Shown here: one piece after another, positions 1-15,400 of the stretch | Position numbering within the stretch: position 1 is the first letter of the stretch | How the letters are laid out: each line of letters opens with the position of its first letter | Source: Undaria pinnatifida | Lineage: Eukaryota; Sar; Phaeophyceae; Laminariales; Alariaceae | Length of the DNA: 64,000 nucleotides | Direction of reading: 5' to 3' | NCBI GenBank assembly: GCA_012845835.1 | Contig: JABAKD010000010.1 | Coordinates: 948,501 to 1,012,500 of the forward strand | The notes under the pieces: generated by a model | Told to the model about the DNA's origin: nothing | Seen by the model: only the letters and a program-made list of their open reading frames with translations | The model's database searches: none | Position numbers and translations under genes: made by a program

Positions 1-250
1 ACCACACCACACCACACCACACCACACCACACCACACCACACCACACTACACCACATCACACCACACCACACCACACCACACCACACCACACCACACCAC
101 ACCACACCACACCACACCACACCACACCACACCACACCACACCACACCACACCACACCACACCACACCACACCACACCACACCACACCACACCACATACC
201 ACACCATACCACATACCACGCCACATACCACACCTCGTCATACCACACCA
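1..250. repeat. (ACCAC)n microsatellite
   Basis: An almost uninterrupted run of the pentamer ACCAC opens the window and decays after about position 200. It lies downstream of the last visible exon of the minus-strand ubiquitin protease gene, so it is probably intronic. The cysteine- and tryptophan-rich open frames across it are translated repeat and not genes. Bases 250-565 hold no recognisable feature. Confidence 0.95.
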
Positions 251-565
251 CACCACACCACAAGAAAACAAAAAAAGCACAGTAGACCTGCAGGCAAACA
301 GCGAGCACGGAACGAACAAAATACACCACCACACCCCGCCCAACCTCCCGCCATGACAACGGATGACAACCTCAAAACAAAGCGTCAGTTGCACCTCCTC
401 GCGTCAACGCAAATACAAAAACGACATTCCTCCGGCTCCGACTGTAACCACATAAATTTTTGTCCAGGTATCTATCTCTCTATTGATAGGGTGAATAATC
501 AGGACGTACAACGGGTGTGCTAATGTTGTAAGAACGGTTTAAAGGTGAAGACAACGACAACTCAC

Positions 566-3500
566 CTGTTGTCCTTGACGGTCTTGAAAGAAACGTTCTC
601 ATCGTCCACCTTATCCATCCAGTAAGGAGGAGGAACGCTGGTCATTTGCAACCCCCCGGGCAACGCGCGAGCCCCTCCCCCTCCTGCCCACCCCCCCGCC
701 ACCATCCCGCCCAAGTCTCTACCAACAACGGTGCTGTTGGGTAACATGCTCAAGGAGCTAGCGGCGGCAGCTGGCTGAACAATTTCCTGGTCAAGGGACC
801 TGGATCTGTAGACGAGAAGGTAGGCGGTTTCCCCACCGTAGAAGGGCTTCTCCAGGTCCAAAATCGAAATCGGCGTCACCTGAAATTCCGGCAGAAGGCG
901 AAAAACTTAATGGTAATGTATGGCCGGAAACGAACGATAACGCTAACTTTGTATCCCCCCCCTAATATATATAATAGTTGGCCTCGGTTGGCACCGACGC
1001 TGTAAAACATTACCGGTATATTGGGGTTGGCGTTGGTTGGCAACGGCGCTGTTAACATGACAATCACTGCGTGAGCTAGACAACCAGGGTACCGTTGTTT
1101 TTTTTTGGCGGTCAACATGATGCTTATCGAGTTAGATCATATTGTGCGGGGTGAAGAAACCCAACTCCGCCAAGGGGAATGATCGCGTCACGTAATGTGA
1201 ATATGGTAAGTAAGACACCAACGAGGCAATTACGTAGGAATACCCATCGCTGCCTCCGGAGTGGCCACACCAGAAAATAAAGTAACCAATTGGCGCTGTC
1301 ATCCATTAGTAAGACCGTAGGCACAAGGTGCCGAAGTTCGTCGTACGCGCGGTTCTTGGAAAGATGCAGCTCGCCCTTCATGCAACTCGCCGAACATCTC
1401 ACGGCGCTTCGCACTTGGTGCAAGCAATGTCTGCCTGGTTGGTGAACACCCGACGTGTTCCGTTTCGGCATAGTAGGGATGAGAGGGTCTATGTCCATAC
1501 GATTACGGCTATGCACAAACTGAGTACACCTCCCCCCCCCTTGAAGCAAATGTGTACTCCCCCCCCCCCTTAAATCACCGCCGTCCATCTTACTGTATGT
1601 ATGCTGCATTGCCCTACGAGCTGCCATCGTCACACCACCATCGCCACACCATTACTATCGCACAAAACCGTGAACACACACCTTAGCAAAAGCGCCATAA
1701 TTGCCCCACCACCACCACCACCACCGCTACCACCGCCATCCCAAAATACCGCACATCCAGACCCCTTAGCAAAAACGTTACCAACACCAACACCAACACC
1801 AACACCCACCACCACCACCGCCACCCACACTTGACAAAAAAAAACAGCACCTTCCGGTCGTCGAAGCTGAACCACCGGCCGCACTTCTCGGACGCCAACG
1901 CCTCCACCACCCCCGTCGGCACCGCCTTCTCCTTTCCACCAATACCCTTATCAGCTCCTCCTAGCTCTGCCCCCGCCAACGCTGTCCCATTGGCCGGTGC
2001 CGCACCCGATCGGTTTTGATTGGTCGAGGAAGACTCTCTTTTCGCCTGCTCCAGGGACAGCCGCAGGACCTCCGCAAGCTCTGGGTCTGATAACACTATT
2101 CCGTTCGCAATTAAAAAACTTTGTTAGTTGGGTTTCCGAAAAAAAGGTAAGTGTCATCGTTTAAAAAGGGTGTTATTGGACGCGCGCTACGACAGAGGCG
2201 GCATTTTTCTGGTTGAAACATTTTCTGACTGACGGGGCTCCTTAACCTTAATAGTATTTATACTATTCATATATAATATTCACACTATTCATACTATTCA
2301 TACAATTACTGCTGTTAATAAAATCGTCGGAATGTCATCTGTGTGTTGCAATATTAATTTTGTTTTTACCCAAGCCATGGGGGTGTACTCAGTTTGTGCA
2401 TGGCCGCAGTCGTATGACGATAGAGACCCTCGCATCCCTACTATGCCGATATGGAGCACGTCGGGTTTTCACCGACCAGGCAGACATTGCTTGCACCAAG
2501 CGCGAAGCGCCGTGAGGTGTTCGGCGAGTCGCATGAAGGGTGAACTGCATCTTTCCAAGAACCGCTCGTAAGACGGACTTCGGCACCTTGTGCCTACTTT
2601 CTTGCTTACGGATGGAAGGGATTGGTCATCGGGTTACACTGTCATTTTTCGCAAAATCAGTTTTTGGGTGGGGCATAGAGCTCCTCGAGTCAAGAACCCT
2701 GCAGGGAAAAAATAATACACCTCTACCGTAGCATGTATCATTACCAATGTATCAATATCGCTTGTATTATTATCATTTGTATCATTATCATTTGTATCAT
2801 TATCGTTTGTATCAGTATCATTTGTACCATCATCATTTGCATCATTATCATTTGTATTATTACCATTTGTATCATTATCATTTTATCATTATCTTTTCTA
2901 TCATTATCATTTGTATCAGTAGCATTTGTGTTTCCGACTATGTGATAAGGTACATCGACATGATTACATGACAACATGTTCAACCACCCGGACTTGGGTG
3001 GAATGAACACACCGGCGAACCAACACGACCCAACAACCCCAACCGACTAACAAATAAAATAAAATAAAATAAACGAAACAAAACAAAACAAAATACAAAC
3101 AGAAAACAAAGACACAAACAGAATCGACCGAATAAACGAGCGTATACCAACCTAACAAACCAACCAACCGGTACGAAGCACACCGACCGTAAAAAACTAG
3201 CGGACCAGCTGGCAAGCGCAAAAACATCGCGCGAAAACAACACCACCGCCGCCCACCATCAACCACCACCCACCAGCGCCACCGCCACCCACCACCACCA
3301 CCATCCACCACCACCACCACCACCATCCGTCGCACGCGTAAGCTCACCGATATCTCCGTCAGGAGCTCCAGCATCCTCATCGGTGGATTTTCCCTTCGAG
3401 TCCTCTGCACCCCCGTCTGCGGAACCTATAAACAACACTTCCGTGGGACCGTTGTCGGTCTCCTCCATAAGAAACGTGTCGCTGTTAGCCTCCAGAAACT

Positions 3501-6500
3501 TCTCGAGCCTGCCGTGGTTTTTGGTGTAGAGCTGTTCGGGCATTCGGTCGGTCGGTCGGTCGGTCGGTCGGTCGGTTGGTCGGTCGGTTAGTTGGTCGGT
3601 TAGTCGGGCGGTCGGTAGGTGGGTCGGCCGGTCAGTCAGCCAGAGGGTGGGGGGCGGGGGATAAAACTAGGGCATGAAATGACGTTACCACAAAAAAAAG
3701 AAACGAACTCCTGCACAGGCGAGACCGACGGCCTAAAAAAAACTAGACATTTCCCCAAGTAACAATCAGCCTTGAAAAAAAGGTCCTTGAAACATACCAG
3801 CCCGGATGGGATGTAAGAACCGTCTGGTATTCATATAAACACCCCAACGATCCCTATATTTCCGCCAAGAGTGGTACACGCCTTCCAGGCGAACATTCCG
3901 TTCCCTTCCCTTCCCCCTCCTTGTCCACTTTGTCACCTTGGCCCACTTGACGCCACCAAGGCGCTTCTTCGTCTCCATCCTCAGAGCCGGTAACGTCATA
4001 ACTGGAACTTCAACCCGCTTGTGCATGGGTGCCGTCTTCATGATGTCCTTGAGCAGTGCCATCGGCCCCGGGGGACCATCCGCCCCATTTTTTGCTAAAC
4101 CCGCCAAGTTGTTTCCTACGAGGGGTGGGCCTTTGCATCCGAGGCGTATTTTTGTTCAGGGAGGCGGGAATGGGGACGTGGGAGAGGGGGGGGGGGGGGG
4201 GTAGCACAGGAGGTTCGTGTTAGAGGGAGGCGTTGCGTTGCCCTCAGCTTTAAGAAGCATTTCTGCATGAACCGTCTGTCGAATCACATCTGGTCCTACC
4301 GTGTACAGCAGTAAACCGTAGATATATCATACTGCTGTGAACAGTATGCCCTACAGTGTACAGTACGCCCTACCGCGTACAGTATGCCCTACTTTGTACG
4401 ATTCGGGCTACCGTATACATTGTGCCCTGCCGTGCACCATACGTCCTACCGTGTACAGCTACCCACTGTGCACAGTATGTCCAACTGCGTACACTGTGTC
4501 TTACCTTATGCAATACGCCCTACCGTGTTGACAGCATGCTCTACCGTGTAGACTAGTGCTGCAACAATTTCACAGTACTGCATATCTGGTACGCATCAGT
4601 ATGTTCTACAGTACCAGATACCGCGCACAACACCTGGGACGTACCTAAAACAGGCAGTTATAGTTACACACAGGGACAAGGTTTGCGCCCACACCTAGGG
4701 CCTCTCAGCCGAAACACTGTTGTGCAGTATCACAGAAGTATTTAACGTACAGCAGATATGTCCAACACCAACGTAAATACATGATAAATCGCAAATAAAT
4801 GATAAATCAGTCCGATAACGTTACGCCAGTAGCTTTTTTAATTTCCCCGCACTTTGTTTGGTTAAAAGCCGGTTGAACTATTCCGAACTGCGGACCACGA
4901 TTTTCTTTTTCATTTTTTGCTGGCCAATAATAAGGGCCACGAAAAAAAATACTGGAAAAATTCATCCTACTGAATTGCAAAAGGTACTAAGATGGTCAGC
5001 CGAGTCAACCAAGCAACTTCCAGCCAAACAACATATTATCCTGTACGACTTATTATCCTGTACGACAGAAACGCATACAAAAAAATAAGCCTTGTATGCG
5101 TGACTGGAGCCTGTTCTGTGACCACGGACTTGATTATGCGAGTTAATGTGAGAACAAAACAAATTAATGTGAGAACAACAACAACAACAACAACAACATC
5201 GCCACCAAACCATGGTCTAGCGCACGAACACACAACCCAGCAAACAATCAAAACCAACAAACAAATTGCCAACCAACCAACGAAGGCTACCGAACAACCG
5301 ATAGCAAGCTACCAAAGAAAGCAAACGCAACCGAACGAAACAATAATAAACCAAACGCCTGTACAATCCATCGGACGATCGAAGCAAACAATGGAACAAT
5401 CCATCTGACCACCCTACAAAAAACAGAACAAAAAACAAGCCATCTGACACTCGAACACGACTGAACCGACTGTTTGACAATTGACCTCGCAATCAATGCG
5501 AATCTGCAAACCACACATCTAGCCACCAGACTAATCATAGTCAAAGCAATCAAGCAGCTCACCAACCAATCAATCGAACGATTAACCAACAAAAAAGCAG
5601 ACTCTTCAGTAACAAGAAACTAAAAAACAAACAAACGAGCAACACAACAATAAAACAAGCCGTCAACGACTTATACTCTACACGATGAATTAAACGCTTT
5701 AGCGATGCATCACGCAAATAAAAACAACCAACCAACCTGCAAACAAGCAACCGAACCACAAACATCCCCCAAAAAACCAACCAACCAACCAACCAACCAA
5801 CCAACCACCTCAATCCACCAACAAACCAACTCAATCTACCAACCGACAAACCACCAACAACCATCCAACCAACCAATCAACCAATTAACAAACAATTTCC
5901 CCCAGTAGCCTTCACGAGATGTATGAGTTAATATCTAGGAAAAAAACATGAAAAGTCGGGGAACATTTTGTTACGTGAGCTCATTGTGGTCGACCAATTT
6001 TTCAACAACAATAACAACAAAAAAAAATGATTATTTCCGGACAAAGTTCTATAGGTAAGGTCGGCGCCGGGGTTAGGGCTCGGGTCTAAAGTCTAAAGCA
6101 TTGTTTTGGGCAGTTTTTTTATTCATTTTCTTCTCATCAAGTACTGGAAGCGCACGTGGGCCTAGCCAACTTCCCCGATTTCCATACTGTATTGTAGAAA
6201 TTACTTCAGAATTGCGGTGAAGGCGGCTCAATTCCCGGCACTGACCACGAGTTCGAGCGGTCGATCCCCCCTTCTTTCCCTTCTCTCGCCACGCTCCCGC
6301 TTCCTCCTTCTCGCCTTTTCTTTTGCCCTCCCCCTCCCCCACCTCACGGCACGAACTTTGCGACGGCTCAAAGCCTGACGGGGGAAGCCAGCGACCCTGA
6401 AAACCCACGAAAAAGGAAAGAAAGAAAAAACAGCAAATGATAGCGTTACAGCCGAAGTAGCGACAGTAGTAGCAGAGGTTACCGTACGATGCACTACTAT

Positions 6501-9414
6501 AGCTTCGACAGCAGTAGTGGTCACAGTAGAAACAATCAAAGCAGTGGTAGCAGTAGTAATGATAGCAGCGGTGATGACAGCAGTTGTAGTAACCGTAGTA
6601 ATGGCAGCAGTGCTCACCGTAGTGATCACAGCAGCAGAAGAAAAACGAACAAAAAAAAAGCACAATCAGCGAAAACCCCACCGACTCGCCTCCCCCCTCC
6701 GCCTTGCCCCGACACCACCCCTCACCTCTTGCAAGCAGTCCCTGATCAGCGCGTGGTAGTGCCCCGAATAAGCGCTACCCCGGTGCACCACCACAGCCAG
6801 CAGATCATACATCAGCCCATTGTCCCCCCCCTCTCCCCCCCCTCCTCCCCCCCCCCCCTTGCCAGTCCCGGCCCCTTTCCAGTCGTTGGGGCGAGATTGC
6901 ATCTCCACCGCCAACCTTGCGGCACGGCGATCATCCTCCGAGGAAGCAGGGGACGGCTCGAGCACATCCCCAGCTTCTTTCTCGGCCTCCTTCCATGCCT
7001 GCGGCACCCACTTTTGGCGGTTTCGGCACGTGCCGGGAACGTCGGGGTCCCCTGCTAGCGCCGGAACCTGTCGCGCAGCAGTTACGCACGTTTTACTTCA
7101 ATAACCGCGGTAGTACTTCACTCGCGCTTTTGGGGTCCAAACCGCTTGGATCTAGTATGGAATAACTGCAGTAGAAAAAGGGTATATCAGTTAATTGTCG
7201 GAGGTTGGGCAATCGGCACTATCAGGTAGAGGCTATTCAGCAACCGGTCATCGGTACTCAGAAATTGGCAATCGGCAATAAGCCGCCATTCGGTAGAGTA
7301 TCCCACACTAATTCCAAGTAGTTCGTTCCAAAACAAACGTGAGCGCAACTCCAAAAGGGTCACGTCCCAAAACCGTCGCTCATAATTTACTGCAACAACC
7401 TTAACGCTGTATCTTACCTGGCTTTCGTCGGAGTTATCGTTCCCATCCCACGCGCGTCCCTCAACGAAAGGTTCCATATCGAGCGCGATAGGGTACTTGA
7501 ATGCTTGCTGCACCTTTACCCGCTCCATCGTCTCGTAGTCGAATTCGAACCTTGAGGGGTTGGTTTTTCAGAGAGCAATTGGCGTTGACGGGGACACGTG
7601 GACACGGGGGGGTTACGAGTTGTGGTTTTCGGAGCAAACCATACTGAGCGACATGCTGTGTGATAATCGCATTCCCGTTGCACTGCTGTTTGCCATACAG
7701 CACACCATACTGTACGCAATATTGCACTACATACTTTAATGTATATTGTATAATGTACCAGGTACTGCACGCCATGCTCGACGAGACACCGAGCGATATA
7801 GTGGACGACATACTGGACCGCGTACTGAAAGCCATATTGGACATACCGTACAATAGTAAACCATACTTTACACAACAGTGTGCGACCTACTGCACGTGCA
7901 GTACGCCTTATTGCACACCATGCTGTGCGAAATACTGCACACCATGCTCTACGCAATACAGCATATCTTACCGTTGTATCCTGTACGATATACTGCACGC
8001 CACAGACTACTTGGCATCCTTGACGACACAGTGGATCCCTCTTGAACGACATACTGTTAACATCTTGTACAGCATTAGATCATCCTGCCCACCATACTGC
8101 TATAGTGCATATTGTTAACACCGACCTGTTGAGGCTGAAGATGAGCACGGGTGGGAGGGCTCGGAGCGTCTGGGACCGAAGCGCGTCTTGCTTCTCCTGG
8201 CAGCGGTCACAGAAGTACTTGTTGTCCCCCGACAACCGCTCCGGCCGCGTGTAACTCAAGAGGCTCGTCACCTAAACACCGTCGGCAAAAGCAAAAAACA
8301 AACAACAAAAAACAAAACACACACAGCAAACGAAGGATTCTGTTAACATGCTAGGCGTGCTTCGTGCTGCATGCCTTCCCCCCTCCTCCAATAAAAAGTA
8401 GGTTCCTCGCCTAAACACCGTCCGCAAAAGCAAACAAAAACGACACCAGCGCAAGCAACCGAACGTAGCTCACGACAAGGAAAAACTGACGAGTTAAAAC
8501 GCTGCACACGATAGGGCTGCTAGGTCGCGTTTTAAAGCGCCCGCAGTTCTCTCTCCCATCACAGCTCCATCAATTGACGATTTTCGAAAATTGTGCACGG
8601 CAGTAGCAGCGAAAACAACGACCACAACAAAGTAAATAATACTCAGCAGAACATCAATACCAACTCCAACCACAACCCCACCGCCACCACCAACACCACC
8701 ACCGCCAATAACACCGCCACCAACACCGCCACCAACACTGACACCACCATCGCCGCCACCACCAACACCAACATCACCACCCGCTCCGACAACACCAGCA
8801 CCGACAACAACGACGACATCAATCCAACCTAGTCCGACCAGCGTAAGCCACGAACACAATCAAAACCACCACCACCAACACCCGCATCACCAGTATCACC
8901 ACCAACAACACCAACAGCACAAACAACAATCACGACATCAACACCAACACTACCGCCATCGACATCGACATCAACACCACCAACACCCAATATGACGTTG
9001 AATCCAATCCGATCAGCCTAGGTCCCCGACGAATGCCGCGCTCACCAGGTCCTCTTGCCCCGCCACCTGAAGCAGCAAGTCACGGTACTTCTCCCCCCGC
9101 TCGCTTAGGTGCCCGCACGCCAGGCACTTCACCTGACCACGCGGTGAAACGTTTAAACCAATCATTGCGCGTCACCCGTCAGCCATTGCACGTTGGCGGA
9201 ACGATTGAACCAACCATTGCGGGTCACACGCCAACCGTTACACGTCAGCTGAGCGATTGAACCAATAGTTTCGCGTCATGCGCCATTCCTTACAAGTCAG
9301 CGGAACGATTGAAACAATAATTTCGCGTCACACGTTAGCCGTTCCATGTCGGCGGAACGATCAAACCGGCAATTGCGCATCAGACAATTGGTCAATCACA
9401 CATCCCGCAAAGAG

Positions 9415-9481
<67 letters not shown>

Positions 9482-12400
9482 ACAGCCGGCCGGCCGATGG
9501 CCAGACCAATCACGTTTTCGGCAAGAGAGCAAGCGGAGACCCCGAAAGACATTCGGCGACATCGTACATAACTCGCCAACGTCGCCCTACCAGCGCACCT
9601 GATTTACCAGTTGTCCCTCGTACAGCGCGGACACCAGGCCGGAGTTGATCTTGGAGAATTTCATGTCCATCTCAAGACGGTCGATAAGGAGGCGGATCAA
9701 CTCGTGGGCATCGTGCTGTACCCTCCCCTCGTCGTTGTTCCACTTGAAGCCCCTCTCGGTCAGGTCCTTCTCGCAGGAGACAGGGGAAACGAAAAAGAAA
9801 AAAAGCATCGAATGCGAAGGGTGATACGGTAGTATGTATTTATCCGAATGCGTTGAGTTAAAAAAAGACAGTATGATAAAACGATACTCCACGGCCCAAC
9901 AAACCCAACCCAACCCAACCCAAATCAAGCAAAGCCAGCCCAAACCCACCCAACTCAGAACAACCACATCCCACACCCCGTATCGCATACCCCACCTCCG
10001 TGGACACCGTCCTAGCATCCAGCAGCTGCAACCTCGCGAACAGCCTCTGTAACTCCAGCGGGATCATTTTGGCGCTCTTCGCCTTGGTACCCTTCTTCTT
10101 CTTTCCCGACCCATTGCCACCACCACCTTCGCCATCTTCCGACCCCGCTGCTCCCGCTGCACTATTACCGCCAGCCTTGCCGCCGCCGTTGCTGCTCAGA
10201 GCGAACGCCGGGGATGTGGTGGCAGTGGGGGTGATATTTTGTGGGGGGGTGGGTAAAATATGAACAGTGGTAGTACTACTGTAGGTCGAGGGGAGGAATA
10301 AAAAGGGTTACAAAGTGGAGGGGGTGGGTGGGCGTCGGTACAACATGCTAGGAGCGTTGGACGAGTGTCAAAAGTGGAAGGTACGAAGGAACGTATTGGC
10401 GACAATAAGTGTATGCATGCATGCATAGACGTGTGAAGGTATAATGTGTGAATGCATGAATGAACAAAGGTATGAAGCTACGAATACACTGGCATGGATG
10501 GACGCACCAGCACTAACGTTCTACAGTAAAAACCTGCGGAAGGCCCTCCTACTCACGTTGACGCGTCGTCGCCATCGTCATCGTAGCCAGGCAGAGGGCT
10601 ATTGAAGTCCGCGTCGTCACTGTGCTCCAACGCCCACTCCAGGGCCGATTCTAGACTCTTGTTCTTCGTCTTCAGGGCAGCGCGACGCGCACCCTGGCAT
10701 CAGCAACACCGAAACAACACCAGATGTCAGTACTACAACAACAGCTGGCGTCAGTAATCAATGCCTGGTATGACACCAAAACAACCGGTACTTATTGCTA
10801 TCTAAGTCAAGCATAGAACTCTAGCTTACAAAGAGTACGGGTAATTTTCAATCCCTTTTGAATTTCAAGCGAAAAAAGGGTTGGAAAAAAAAAGGTGATG
10901 ACAGTAGTATCGGGCACAAAAATCGGCTCGCTTTGCCTTTTTTTTAAACGTTCATGGCGAGGGCGGATTCGACGCCAACAATGACAAAGAATGTCTGATC
11001 ATTGCGACGGACTCCATGGCACGCAAGAGGATCTACCAGCACGCGAGAGAGCTGTGAGTTGGCTACTATAAGTAGCCGATTAGATAATATAGTTGGCTAC
11101 ATGTGTAACAGTCAGTCCCATGCGGTAATCTTTCCATGAACATAAAAAAATGCATTGCAGCAGCTGTGAGATTGACGATTTTGTTCGGCGAAGCTAATTT
11201 TTGCTACGTAATCTTGCCGAATTTTGCGTTTTTGTATCTGACACGTGCGATCAGTACGTTGCTTGTGGCCCGCAACGTGCTTTTTTATCGATACATACTT
11301 AAATCAGTTGGCCGGCTTACTTCGCCACCCAATTAACGCCTACCAGGTAGCCGTGAACTCTAGCATCGCACCTGAAGGGAGAACATGTCTTGAAGCTGCT
11401 TCACGATTTCACGGTCCGGCTGCATCCTTCCCTCCGCCTCCTGCTTCTTCAACCTGGCGCGGTCTTTCGCCAGCCTGCCCCCACCCCCATCACCAATCCC
11501 ACCACAAACGACAAGTACATCGACGGTTTAGCGACAGGTTACCAAAAAGTAGGAAATACAACGGGGCTTCGCCGCGGCGGGCTGACGCCCGCCTGCGGCT
11601 CCGTGCATGCCCGCAATGAAGTAGGCAAACCCAGGACGTGCATGCGACAGAGTACTGCCAAGAGTTGCGTGAAAAACAAACCATCTTGGAGCGAAGATAA
11701 AGAAAGCAATGAAAAGTAATAAAAAAGATCGCCATTTGGCACAATGCGTAGCATACAAAAACAAAAGCAAAAGTACAGCAGTTGCCCACTTGGAAGAGCC
11801 ACGAAGAAGGAAAGCCTACCAAAATGTTTCGAAGACCATCACCAGCTATCGCTCTTATCCTGTTCCTTTGTCGTTTTCCCCTCCTGGGCCTACATGAATA
11901 TGGTACTCGTTCGTATAGCAGCAGCAGTAGCAGCACTACTACGAGTTCAAACATACAATCCAGTACCAACAAAAAACAGCCATTGGTACTATTTACAGCA
12001 GCGGGAGACGTGTAGACAGCATTATCAAAAAAAGAAAAAAAAAAGGGCTCGCGACAACGCCGGTGTATTATTGACTTTTGTTTCTAGGCCCAATATGAAA
12101 AACATACTTAGTACGTGTCGGTGCGAACACATTTGGCAAGTAGACAACAAAAAGTGGCCACGGCGAGAATCGAACCAAGGGCCTTGGGATTTGAAGGGTC
12201 CAAAGCATATTTTGGTCCACTTTTCTTTGACTGAGGGCACCGCGCGAGTGCGGCCGAGGCGCCCCCGGCGCAGTAGGGGCCGGGGAGCACGCTGAGGGAG
12301 TTTCGGACCGATAGGTGGTCTTCATCGCGAGAAAACACGAAAACAGAAGACAAAATACGTCCACGAAAAGCTGAGGCGCGCTCAGGTCACACCGCCAACA

Positions 12401-15400
12401 TTCGCGTATCTGTGTTTGCCAACCCCATCACCACGCATGAAATGAGTGATGCGTCTACGAAAAGCTGAGGCGCATTCAGGGCACAATGCCGACATTCGCG
12501 TATCTGTGTTTATCACCCCCCCCACCACGCATGGAATAAGTACACCCCCCGCCCCGAACAACGAAAAAAAATAATTACTGCATTTGTGATGTGTTGCGAT
12601 GTGTTTTCTCTGCCTCATCGTTTGTTACCTCACCAGACCACTTCCAACCCCACTGCGGCCACAACCAACAACTTCAACAACCTCACTTTACTAAAAGATC
12701 AGCAAAAAAGATAAAACATCGCCTTCACCAAAATAAAAATGGCAAGGACACTTTAGCGGCAGATGAACAAAACAACGCAAGCAGGGTTAAAAAACCCTAT
12801 GAGAATGATTCAGAGAAAGCTTTTGAAACATTTCCAAGTGGTTGAAAGAAGCAGTTGGGTTGGGTAACATTTTGACGCACTTTTAATGGTTTCAAACCTC
12901 TAGAATCAATTTCAAGCGTCTCATAAAGCGATCTGCATCGTTCTAAAGCACTTTGAAGCCTTGCAAAGCGTCCGAATCGCTGGGAGCCGTGCGAGCCGTT
13001 GCGAAAGGCGTGAAATCTAGCGATCCGTTCCGAACCGGGCGAACCAGATGCAAGAGCTTTGAAGCTTGAAGCGAAAAAGCTTTGAAGTTTGAAGCGACAC
13101 CGTTCTTAGCGTTTCGAAACACTTTGAAAAGTGTGCGAGCCGTTGCGTACCGCTACGAAGCGCGCGAAGATGTTACCTGGCCTTGGCCTTCTCCCGGTCC
13201 TGCTCCCGCTCTGCCTCGTACTTTTCGCCTCCCAGCTCCTTGGGGTCGACCGCGTACAGCCCGTGCCGGAGCTCCGGGGTCATGTAAATAGTCTTAACAG
13301 AGAAAACATTAGCAGGAGGAGATTCCACAAGATAGCACCAAAGACAACCACGGGAACAACAAACAACAATGGTTCGGAGGTAAATCCACAAGATCGAAGC
13401 AAAGGCAACGACAGTGCTTCGAAGACGAGACGACTTGACATTGGGAAGCCGTTATTAGCATCATCCTTAGCTTCATCTAAACAGTCCCAACAAACGCTAA
13501 CAAACAGAGGGAGCTCCACACGACAGCAGCAAAGGCAGCATCGGGAACAACAGCAATAGACAACAACAACAACACCGGTTCCAAGAGCCGGGTTACAACC
13601 CGGCTCTGGGGTTACAACACCGGTTCCAAGAGCCGGGTTATAGTGGAGACAGCAGCAAAGACAACAGCGACGGCAGCAACGGTTCGAAAACGAGAACAGT
13701 TATGCATTCGAACAGCAGCAAAGACGAGGGCGCCGTACCAATTGCTCCAGAAAATGGTTGACAGAAAAGTTGAGTATACCTAACCCGACCCCTAAGGCTA
13801 TAACCAACATAGCCCAATAGAACCACATCAACCATTGTCGAGATGATCCCCTTCGTTTCGTACCCAGTGAATCTCGAACATGTTCTTGTATAAGTGGTAC
13901 CGCAAGCTCTACTTGAGACAATAACGAAAACAACAACAAGTTCGAAGACGAGACGATTTTACATTGGGGGGCTGTCACATCATCACTTATCAGAAAGGCA
14001 ACCACGACGACGACAGCAACAACAAAAGTGACAACGACAACGTCATAGGTAGACTGGTGTTTGGATGCGTTTGTGTCGTTTGGGTCGTCGATAGCGACAA
14101 AACTCGGTCAGCAAAAATTATCAATGTCAGGTGCGGCCTTGTCAACCGCCAACCAGCGGGAGAGCACAGCAGCACGAAAAGTAGTATGAATAGTATCGTG
14201 TGCGTGCGTGTCGGACATATCCTTGCAATGGGAATAATAGCCCGGGTACACCCTTTATCTCAGCCACCCTGGTTGTTGCGGTTGCTTTGTGAAACCGATG
14301 CTGTAATCGTCACATGTTTCGACACCCCCCCCTTGTACTCCCAAAGGCAGAAGCCGCGGCATGGCATCTTGCGAGGTGAACCGTCCTATAAAAAATATAT
14401 CCATAACAGTAATTGTTGGAACGCAGCCTGACCAGTGTGACTATTAATAATTCAAAAACAACCCAATTCATCGCGTGCGATCGGAGTATCACCTTCAGCT
14501 TGCAAAGCTGAGTTGCGACGAAAAACGTCCATCCCGCAACCGCTGCACGAAGAGTTTTTATTAATTTAATAAAAACAGCCTAGCAGAAGTATACACGACT
14601 TAACGGTATTAACGTGTAGTGTGCCGCAAAGCCTGGAGCGAGTCCAAACCCAGGCGCGCTGCTAGGACACAAGAAAGTCCATGCACACCCCGACTTAATC
14701 GCCTTCCCCCTATTCTATGTTCCGGTTCGGGGTACAGTATTAATAGCACATTCTTCGGCAAACTCATGATATGACACTGCTAATACAGTACTGCTGTTAC
14801 TGCTATTGTCTCATGCTTTTATTGAAGAATAAAATACACTCCAGCTGTGAGATCGAGGATTTCGTCGAAACCCACCTTGGCAAGCTGTGTGTGTCTCATA
14901 TTACACTCGAAGCAGCTGCTATACTGATATCTGAAAATCTACAATGCTGTATACCTTGTACACCGGTGACAAAAAGTGAAAAACTGCCCCCCTGCGCAGC
15001 CGAAATTGTGAAAAATTCGAAACTGTAGTTACGAGAATATGAAAATACACCCCCATGAATCGCGAATATGAGTAAAAAACCGTTGGAATGGAGGATCACC
15101 GGCGGATATTATAAATAATTCAAACTTTGAAAATTTGAAATTTTGCGAATGATTTATTCTGGTACTATCTATTGCTGTACGAGTTATAGCTGGTTATCGT
15201 CTAAAATAACAGGTGCTCATCGGGTTTAATTTGTACCTGGTATGATATGACCTGGTTTGAGGCAATGACCTGGTATGAGATAATCTGCTCCATCATCGCG
15301 GGTCGTCGGAGATGGCCAAAAAAATACCTGGTATCATCTGTATGATGTGTGTGTACTATGGTATCCTGGCATCCTGGTATGTCGTACACTTATGATAGGA

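Noticed and set aside
47-394. Cys/Trp/Val-rich open frames over the (ACCAC)n repeat
   Set aside because: They are translations of a pentanucleotide repeat in three frames and have no domain.
1124-1633. 169-residue minus-strand open frame
   Set aside because: It overlaps the 280-bp dispersed repeat, the matching frame in the second copy is interrupted, and no family is recognised.
4280-4560. CRISPR-like regular array
   Set aside because: Unit and spacer are both degenerate copies of one another. It is a minisatellite in a eukaryotic intron, with no cas genes.
6073-6681. Long minus-strand frame with Cys/Tyr-rich start
   Set aside because: Most is microsatellite translation. Only a short part (6246 or 6343 to 6396) is kept as a possible USP exon.
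12155-12260. tRNA gene on the minus strand
   Set aside because: A B-box-like word and a T-run are present, but T-arm and acceptor pairing fail, so it is listed only as a possible relic.
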